This document shows positions 8,697-16,300 of a stretch of 64,000 nucleotides of DNA, one piece after another. A model generated the notes under the pieces. It did no database searches. It saw only the letters and a list, made by a program, of their open reading frames with translations, and was not told where the DNA came from. Location of the stretch: assembly GCA_040285745.1 (NCBI GenBank), contig JAUFOR010000008.1, positions 1,612,001-1,676,000 of the forward strand, in the 5' to 3' direction. The DNA comes from Barthelona sp. PCE (taxonomy: Eukaryota; Metamonada: BaSk clade). The translations under genes were made by a program, and so were the position numbers. The stretch's first letter is position 1. Every line of letters starts with the position of its first letter.

Positions 8697-9413
8697 ATGT
8701 TTAGCAAGGTTGAGCAGGTGGCTTCCATTGGGAAAGATGGGGTGGCACAGCTTATGCAGGCTAGTGTCCTTGTAATTGGTGCAGGCGGTATTGGAACACC
8801 CGTATTATTAGGATTAGCGGGTGCGGGCGTCAGCAACATAACTATTGTTGATTTTGATGTTGTGGACCCCACAAACATCCACAGACAGTTTTTCTACCGA
8901 CAGAGCGACATTGATCGCGAAAAAGCACGTGTTGCAGCTCAGTTTTTGGAGGAAAGGTTTCCAAATGTGCACATTGTGGTGCACAATGTTGCTTTCAATG
9001 AAGAGTCTGTTGATGAAGTGATGAATCCAGGATTTTCGTTGATGCTTGATTGCAGTGATAACTGGGACACGCGTGACTTTTGTAACACCGTGTCACTTGA
9101 GAGAGGGGTACCCTTGTTGCATTGCGGTGTCGCTGCTAACGATGGGCAATGTTGTTTGTTGAATTATGATGAGAATGCCCCTTGCTATCGTTGTTTGACA
9201 GGAAAAAAGCCAAGTATCGTGCGAAACGCGGCGAAAGAGGGAATCACAACACATATTTGCATGTTAGTTGGAGCTAAGAGTGCTGGTTTAGCCATTGATT
9301 TTTTGTTAGGGCGCACTGATAATTACTGCTATCATTTCGGTGATGGAAGGCCGCCTGTACGTAGCTTCAGGGTCGTGCGTAAACGAAGATGTGCTTTACA
9401 CGATGCCTCTTAG
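8697..9413 (+). CDS. ThiF/MoeB/HesA-type E1-like adenylyltransferase, no rhodanese domain
   Basis: Rossmann-fold E1-like enzyme that adenylates the C-terminal glycine of a ubiquitin-like sulphur carrier or a small acceptor. Visible: nucleotide loop VLVIGAGGIG (residues 25-34), the acidic and arginine ATP site (DFDVVDPTNIHRQFFYRQ), DCSDNWDTRDFCN, and the first zinc pair PCYRCL. The second zinc pair, normally CxxC, is CALH near the C-terminus. HICM could hold the transfer cysteine. At 238 residues it is bacterial-sized and lacks the rhodanese domain of eukaryotic MOCS3/Uba4, so bacterial ancestry is possible. The start aligns with the RYSRQ region of relatives, so a few N-terminal residues or a small upstream exon could be missing. 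No sulphur-carrier gene is nearby. Confidence 0.85.
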   Translation: MFSKVEQVASIGKDGVAQLMQASVLVIGAGGIGTPVLLGLAGAGVSNITIVDFDVVDPTNIHRQFFYRQSDIDREKARVAAQFLEERFPNVHIVVHNVAFNEESVDEVMNPGFSLMLDCSDNWDTRDFCNTVSLERGVPLLHCGVAANDGQCCLLNYDENAPCYRCLTGKKPSIVRNAAKEGITTHICMLVGAKSAGLAIDFLLGRTDNYCYHFGDGRPPVRSFRVVRKRRCALHDAS

Positions 9414-9547
9414 AAACCAAAATTTTTTTTTATGATTTCATTACCAAGTAAACACAGTGAGTCACTGTGCATCAGAAATGATAAAAATTTTTTGAATTCA
9501 GAGCAAGAACAAAGTGTTTTTGTCTTTTTTTTCCTTTTCTTATTCAC

Positions 9548-11446
9548 ATGCCAAGAGTGGTAACTCGTCACTTTGATCGATTTTCACAAATATGTTTTGG
9601 AGCAGTAAGCATTATAGTTAGTTCTTCTCCGGAACTCAACAATTACAACTTTTATGTTATAAATGAGTCTGAAGAAAGATTATCAATACCACCATGTGGG
9701 CTAGAGCCTGCTTCAAAAAGTAATTCTCGGTTGTTTGAAGCCATTATTGCATCAGGGTTATTCTATCGTCGATTGGTGACTACATTGGGTGATCAGTGGA
9801 ACATAGAGCTTGAATTGGTTCAGGTGAAGCGGTACAATGAGTGTGAAATGATTGGAAGATATAGTTTTAAAGGTCCTCGACTTGTTTTGCAAAATGGACA
9901 TCTACTCAATGATGAGTATTGGGTTTACTTGTTTGAGGGCTTCATATCATTCATCAATCTAAGGACTGGTGAGCTTTCAGAGACATTCTTTTCGGATCGT
10001 GTAGCTTTTTTCAGATTTTTTTCTCACAATGATATTTTGTTTATTGTATCGGTAGCTGATCAGAAGATCTGGCATAATGTTGCGTTTGGAGAGGATGGAA
10101 AGCCGTTTTTGAATGCAAATCACCCTCTTTTCAAAGAAACATATTTTTGTTTGGACGAAACACCCGGTCAGAGCTGTTTTATCATGTGGGATAAGGGACC
10201 TGTTACAATAAGCATATCCGGCAATGATGTTATCAACGTGCCGATTGACTATGAAATACCAAAACAGAGGAAATCAAATGAATTTATTCGATTTCAAGAT
10301 TTTATTTTATTCCGTCGTAACCATACGTATGTTGCGAGTAGAGAGGACATCGATCTGATATCTGAGCTATTTTTACCGTTTTCCGTTGATGGAATCCTTT
10401 ACAATTACAAACCACCGAGTACGGAGTTTAACAAGGTTTTAAGCACTCAAGGAAAAGGGTTTGTTTGCTTGAAGAATGACGAGTTGATCCCGGAGCTGAA
10501 TTTCAATGTTGATGTACGAAAAATATCATACTCAAAAGTTGTAGGTACAAGATATGTACTGGACTTGTTCAATAACCGAAGTTTCTTCTTTCAACCAGCG
10601 CAGCATGTTTTCGAAGGAGAGGTATCGCTGATGAGCACAGGTCGAATTTATGATTCAGATAGTGCAAAATGGAAGATGAAGTGTCTTACATCTTCAAACC
10701 AGGAATACAATTTGTATATAGATAATGTATTAGTGAGTTCGATCGTTAGACCGTCTCATCAGCCTAACATGAATTTTCCCAAGTTTTCAGATCGTATAAC
10801 TGTTCTACCTTGTGTGGTTGGTGATCGATATTTACTGATGGTTGATGACAAGATGATTGCAACGTTAAGAAGAAGCGGTTCCTTTGAAGTAGTTGGAAAC
10901 ACGGTGTGGATTGTTGAGCATAGGCAACTGACAATGATAAAGATTGATGATGATTTTGTTCCGATCAAGCATTACCTAGCTTTCGATGAAGAACGGTTAA
11001 AGATCAAAATGATTAACGAATATGATTCCAATGAGCTGCTTGTTTCTGGTAACAGTGTGGATTCGGGCAACGTACAGTTTTTTGTTAAATTTAACGGTGA
11101 AACAAATTCGTTGGAGAGATTTGAAGTGTCAGATGTGAGTAAGGGGAGTGTGTTTGTTGATAAAGGAGTTCTGCTTTTAGGTAATGATTTACATATACTA
11201 AGCAGAGGGATCATTCGTATTCTGCATATTGCTATTCTTGATGTTTCCATGAGGTTTAGTCCCCAACCGGGTGTGCTGGTGTGTTCAACGTTGAAGCAAG
11301 TGGACAGCGTTGTTTATCTGGATGTTTTGTCATTTGATGATGATTATAGAGATTACAGCCGTTGTTCGAAAAGGAAAAGCGTCATTGATATCATCACTCA
11401 AGGTGATTTTTCAATTTTCACCGAATTTACCCACTTTGCTTGTTAG
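9548..11446 (+). CDS. Orphan 'MPR' protein, 632 aa, beta-rich
   Basis: Not recognised. It starts MPRVVTRHF and is almost entirely built of short alternating hydrophobic/polar strands separated by turns (for example YWVYLFEGFISFINLRTGEL and LLMVDDKMIATLRRSG), as in beta-propellers, but no WD40, kelch or RCC1 signature is present. There is no signal peptide, membrane span or coiled coil, so it is probably cytosolic or nuclear. The gene immediately downstream on the opposite strand encodes another protein of the same length, start (MPR) and texture, and a third frameshifted one lies at 35.5-37.6 kb. I infer one divergent lineage-specific family. The two stops are 5 bp apart. Confidence 0.7.
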   Translation: MPRVVTRHFDRFSQICFGAVSIIVSSSPELNNYNFYVINESEERLSIPPCGLEPASKSNSRLFEAIIASGLFYRRLVTTLGDQWNIELELVQVKRYNECEMIGRYSFKGPRLVLQNGHLLNDEYWVYLFEGFISFINLRTGELSETFFSDRVAFFRFFSHNDILFIVSVADQKIWHNVAFGEDGKPFLNANHPLFKETYFCLDETPGQSCFIMWDKGPVTISISGNDVINVPIDYEIPKQRKSNEFIRFQDFILFRRNHTYVASREDIDLISELFLPFSVDGILYNYKPPSTEFNKVLSTQGKGFVCLKNDELIPELNFNVDVRKISYSKVVGTRYVLDLFNNRSFFFQPAQHVFEGEVSLMSTGRIYDSDSAKWKMKCLTSSNQEYNLYIDNVLVSSIVRPSHQPNMNFPKFSDRITVLPCVVGDRYLLMVDDKMIATLRRSGSFEVVGNTVWIVEHRQLTMIKIDDDFVPIKHYLAFDEERLKIKMINEYDSNELLVSGNSVDSGNVQFFVKFNGETNSLERFEVSDVSKGSVFVDKGVLLLGNDLHILSRGIIRILHIAILDVSMRFSPQPGVLVCSTLKQVDSVVYLDVLSFDDDYRDYSRCSKRKSVIDIITQGDFSIFTEFTHFAC

Positions 11447-11451
11447 TATTA

Positions 11452-13275
11452 CTATTCAATGACTTTAGCTTCATACACAGACAATATATCGATCAAGATA
11501 TCGATTTTAATTTCCTCCTCAGCGCCTTGCACAGATAGAGAACGCACGGTAATTTCTCTGTTTTCACATGTTACCACTTCAATAACGTTATCACCGGGTG
11601 CATTGTGGCATGCACTAATATCAAAGTCGTATGAACGTATTATGCTGGCTGACAGATCATTGTGCAATTCATAAATACCAAATGTGGTAAAAAACCCACG
11701 ATGGCTGCACCATCCGATGAATTCCTCGGTATTGGATAATTCCAACTGTTTTGACGTGTCAGCAATAACATCTCGTACGTAGTACGCATTGTCATCTTCA
11801 TCTATGTCACATATTTCATATACATAAAGGTTACGATCGAAATTATTAGAAAACAGGTTTCCAATGTGGTATTCATTGAATACTCTTGTTTCCTCCACTG
11901 TGATACTTTTACCATCGAACGCAAACGGAATTTCATACCTTTTATCTCGGATAAAAACACACATACCATGGTTATCACTTGTTTGATAACAAAAAACATC
12001 AGTGTTTGTGGTTTCTTCATAATCATGATCTTCGAAAACCCATTCAGCTGCCACATCAGTCTTCTTAATTGTAATACGATTAGACGATCCAGTAGAATTG
12101 CTTTCAGCACAAAATATTGTGCCGAACTTTTTGTTAACGAAATCATTCCAATTAGAATCATTAGAACCCTTTAAGTAGATGCGCTGTTCATCCTGATCAA
12201 CTATAACACTTGTTGGATAGCCGAAGCGGAAGTTTCTGCCGCATTTCTCAATTTCAGTGATATCAAGAACAGCTAACATGTTGTTATCTACCCGGACGAT
12301 TCGAGCAGATGAGTAAAAACGACTGTAAAAAAGTGGAACTTCATTTTTAAACTGATGACGAAGATCAAAGCCAACTGAAAAATCAACCTCAGGTCTTGTT
12401 CTGAAGATGATGTATCCTTTACCCTGGATTAGTGCCAGACATTTCATGTCATCGTTAGTCACCTCAACAATGCAGGTGTGTGCCTTGAACGAAAGTGCAT
12501 AGAGACGATAACCTGGTCGATAAACAAGAATGCTGAAACATTTTAAACTAGAATATGTATTCACACACTGTTCCAAATAGTTTGTAACCAGAACGGAGAC
12601 CGGTTCCATTCTCTTCCCGTCGTATAAGTATGAACCGAGGTGCTGAATTGAATACATCGTCACACAGCAGTTACTGGCAGGAATTGCATCACTCAACATA
12701 TAGTTTTCATCCATTGGGACGAGTTTTCCATCAAAATCAGATGCTACATAGTCGCAGAAAATGATACTATGGTTTTGAATGTATGAAGTGAACAACGTGA
12801 CGCCCAAATCAGATATCAGTTCTTTCTTTTGTTGATCAACTTTCGGATGCAGTGGTGATTTGTAGAGGTCTAACACATCTTCTTCTGTCATACCAGTGTA
12901 ATAAATAGCATCAGGTGAGTAACCAACAATGGTATTTGAATCAAAATTTGGAACTCGACACACGCGAAGCTGCTTTGAACCATCTTTCTTAAGACATGCC
13001 TCTGTAATGCAACATGTCTCTTCATCCGAGTCTTGAAAGCGAAAATACGCTTTGTCACCCACAAAAGTAGGTTCAATGCAATTCGATGGATAAGTAGAGT
13101 TTGTGGTTCTGAAATAATGGTAATACTTAATTTCAGTACCATTTCCCAAACTGAATACGTCCAAATCTTCTAAAGATTCGTTGTGTAGAAAAATTGCACC
13201 ATTTGAAACAGTAACAATACATTCCTCAAGTCCACAGATTGATATTCCCTCCTCAAAACTCTTTATACGGGGCAT
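11452..13275 (-). CDS. Orphan 'MPR' protein, 607 aa, beta-rich
   Basis: Not recognised. It starts MPRIKSFEEGISICG and consists mostly of predicted short beta strands with many aromatic and cysteine residues (CCITEACL, SNCCVTMYSI), without a signal peptide or membrane span. Length, start and strand-turn texture resemble the convergent neighbour at 9548-11446, suggesting an ancient inverted duplication, although residue identity by eye is weak. Upstream of the ATG is TTCATCCCTTACCATT, a block also seen (TTCATCCCTT) before the Vps22 gene. Possible roles include a beta-propeller scaffold; there is no catalytic motif to support more. Confidence 0.7.
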   Translation of the reverse strand: MPRIKSFEEGISICGLEECIVTVSNGAIFLHNESLEDLDVFSLGNGTEIKYYHYFRTTNSTYPSNCIEPTFVGDKAYFRFQDSDEETCCITEACLKKDGSKQLRVCRVPNFDSNTIVGYSPDAIYYTGMTEEDVLDLYKSPLHPKVDQQKKELISDLGVTLFTSYIQNHSIIFCDYVASDFDGKLVPMDENYMLSDAIPASNCCVTMYSIQHLGSYLYDGKRMEPVSVLVTNYLEQCVNTYSSLKCFSILVYRPGYRLYALSFKAHTCIVEVTNDDMKCLALIQGKGYIIFRTRPEVDFSVGFDLRHQFKNEVPLFYSRFYSSARIVRVDNNMLAVLDITEIEKCGRNFRFGYPTSVIVDQDEQRIYLKGSNDSNWNDFVNKKFGTIFCAESNSTGSSNRITIKKTDVAAEWVFEDHDYEETTNTDVFCYQTSDNHGMCVFIRDKRYEIPFAFDGKSITVEETRVFNEYHIGNLFSNNFDRNLYVYEICDIDEDDNAYYVRDVIADTSKQLELSNTEEFIGWCSHRGFFTTFGIYELHNDLSASIIRSYDFDISACHNAPGDNVIEVVTCENREITVRSLSVQGAEEEIKIDILIDILSVYEAKVIE

Positions 13276-13334
13276 AACACAATGGTAAGGGATGAATATA
13301 AAACTTTAAGCTTTCTTTTCCAAAAATAATGTGT

Positions 13335-16300
13335 TTATTCAACCACGACGCGAACATGACGTGCTGAAGAGGCACTCTGTGGTGGTCTCTCTTCTTCTTT
13401 AGCGCTTGACATTTGATGGACTTCCTGAAGTTCTTCAACATGTGCAGTCTCACTGGGTTTTGATTCTTCAGGCTTCTTGCCAACGTTAGCCTTTGAGCTT
13501 GATCTTGCAAGTGTCTTGAGATTACTCTGTGAGACACTCTTCTGCATCTGTTCGAACTTCGACATCTGTCTTGAGATATTCGCTTTTGAGGCGGTATTCT
13601 GTGTTGCAAATGCTGTTTTCTTACTCAGTTCAGCATAACGCTTACGTAACATACGCAGCTGCTTACGAGACTGGAAAACATAACGGATACCAACCAATAT
13701 GTGAATAACCGTCGCAAACAGGAAGCAATATACGGACCATTCGCCGATCTGGGTCTCTGTGGGCATGGTTGTAATATACTTATCAAGCTTGAGAGCTTCT
13801 TTGACCTCATCACTCATGCTCAGTGAAGCGATCAGGGTAATAGCGATGAAGTTTGCAAGTCGAGCAATAACATCCATCACATTCTCACTGGAATCAGAGA
13901 AAGGACGAGAAATCAAAGCGATGAGGAAGTAAAAAGCAATGACCAAGAAAGCTATAGAGGTTTTACCTCGAGTAGAAAAGGCAAAGATGGTTCCAACCAT
14001 CAGGAAAAACTTCTCAAGCATCTGGATAACCTTATAATAGCGGTAAGAACGACGGTAGTTAGAGTATAGATATGATTGGGCAGTAGAGAATTCACGAACA
14101 GCATCACTCCATAGTTTACGGAAGTCGACTTCAGCTTGGCGAACATCTTTCTTACCTTCCTTACCCTTACTCTTCTTACGCAAGGCTTTGATATCCTTGA
14201 GCTTCTTCTTGATACCGTAATTTTCATCTACATCGTTAACACCACGTCGGATAAGAGCACTGAAAAAGATTGGGAGTGCAAAGGCGGTAACACCAGCACC
14301 AACTAAACAGACCCATTGGAATACAGAGTACTCGTCAACAGCTCTTCCACAGTTCTGAGTGGGGAAGCTCTCAATTACATATTTACCACTTTGCTCAACA
14401 CACTTGAAAGCTCCTAGTAATGTTTTGATGACTGGTAGATAAAGAGTTGTGATCCAAAAGAGTGCAGCACGTTTCTTGAGCTTAAGGAACTGGAACCAGA
14501 AGGACTCCGTGTTGATCTTCTTGTGGAAATAGAAGGCAAACATCCAGTAAGCAAGGAAAGCCAAAAAGGTGGGGAGAAGGAACTGGAACAAAGTGTCGAC
14601 GCCTTCACCACTAAAATCAGCATTTTGCAGCTTTGTGATAAGCTCTGTGTCCGCTACATAGGCGAAAACACCACCAATTAAAACGCAAATCAAAAACAAA
14701 AACAGAGTAAAGCAGATATGTGAGCAGAACCGATGGTAGTATCGTTTATGCCATTTTTGTTGTTTTGGGTTGGTCAAATAGAAGAAATAGAAGAAGAGAA
14801 TGCCCAGCAGAACACCAAAGTATTTGGCGTAGTTGATGAGCTCGGAACCAGACACAATATCTGAGAAATCAATTGATACAGCCTTAAGAATTGTGTTAAA
14901 CACATCAGGTACACCCGGCCATATAAGGGTGGGACCCAAAGCTGCAAGAAGGAAGAAAATCTGATAAAAAGTTGTGAAAATCTCCCATTTAGTAAGAACA
15001 GAACCGTCCGCACGTGCTTGCGGAATGGTAAGGATGTCTGCGTATTCAGGGGCCTCGAACATCTCAAAATCTTCAAGTTCAATGGCGTCCTTACGTGCCT
15101 TAATTTGATCTTCATCGAGATACTCGTAGTCAGCCTCGGTCAGGAGCGGAGGTCGTTCCAAGAAAGAGAGCCCACAATCGGTCTTAAGACGCGAAGACAC
15201 GGCAATAGCATTCATTCGTTCATCGTCAGTGACTGTCTTTCCGTTCAGCGTTTGTAAAGATTTGCACATATACAGCAGCATGAATCGTACAGAGTCGATC
15301 GAGTTCCAAGAGTCAGCAAATATGAGGTGCTTGACCGGTAGATGCGACAGTGCACGAAGACAAGCAACAAAATGCAATGGTTCAATACAGTCCTTGTTAA
15401 GATCGATGGAGGTAATGTTGTTACGACCACACTCGACGCCCTCAAAGTGTTGGAGATACTCCACAGCAAGGAACTCGTGCTTGTCGATGGCGTACGGGTT
15501 ACGGAACCCATCAATAATGTTGAGTCCGCGGAGGAACAGTCCCATAGACTCTATATAATCCTCCGGTTTCTGGAACGCGTCTTCAGCGCAGTTCTTCACA
15601 CGGAGCTCCTGAAGGTTGTGGCAGTACGCCAGCACTCTGAAGTTCTGCATCGGCTCAATAATATTGTTGTTTGCAATGGAGAGGAAGACGAGATCACGAC
15701 ACTCAACAATGGTTTGAGGAACGTTGTAGATCTTATTGTTCGACACGTCAAGTGACTGGAGCATGGGGAAGCGTTCGATACCTGCAATACTGCGGATCTT
15801 CTGATTCCGGAGGGTAATTGAAGTTGTCGTCTCGTTGTATCCCTGATGCTTACAAAGGATCAAGAAATGGAGCTTGTTGACAGCCTCCTGTCGTCCAGAG
15901 TGGTCCTCGAGAGCGGTGAGGCGTTCACGCTGCGTGATTGGTTTGTTATCAACACGAGATAGCTTACAATCAATCGAGAGCATGCGTTCACTGCAGCCAA
16001 TGATCTTCTTACGGTCAGCGCCAGGGTTGCCCGCAACAATGATGGACTGCAAGGAAGGAACAAGGTCGACGATCTTGGAAAACGTCTCTGGGTTCTTGAT
16101 AGCATTGTGACTTAGGTCTAACACCTTCAGGTTCTCGCACTTCTCGATGTTTGCATTCAGAATTGCCTCATCAGTGATCTGATTACCCATGATCGTGAGT
16201 GATTCCATGCTCTTGAAGTATTGGAAATCAATGCGCTTTAAGTTCACCTTTGCCAGCGACATCTTTCGCAGATTGACAATGTCGTTCCTGGAGAGCCCTG

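Noticed and set aside
8686-8699. CTTAACTTTAG immediately before the ThiF-like ATG, resembling the intron acceptor block.
   Set aside because: The TAAC-to-AG spacing is one base shorter than in the two supported introns, and no GTATG donor with an upstream exon was found in the 89-bp gap. Kept only as a caveat on the start.
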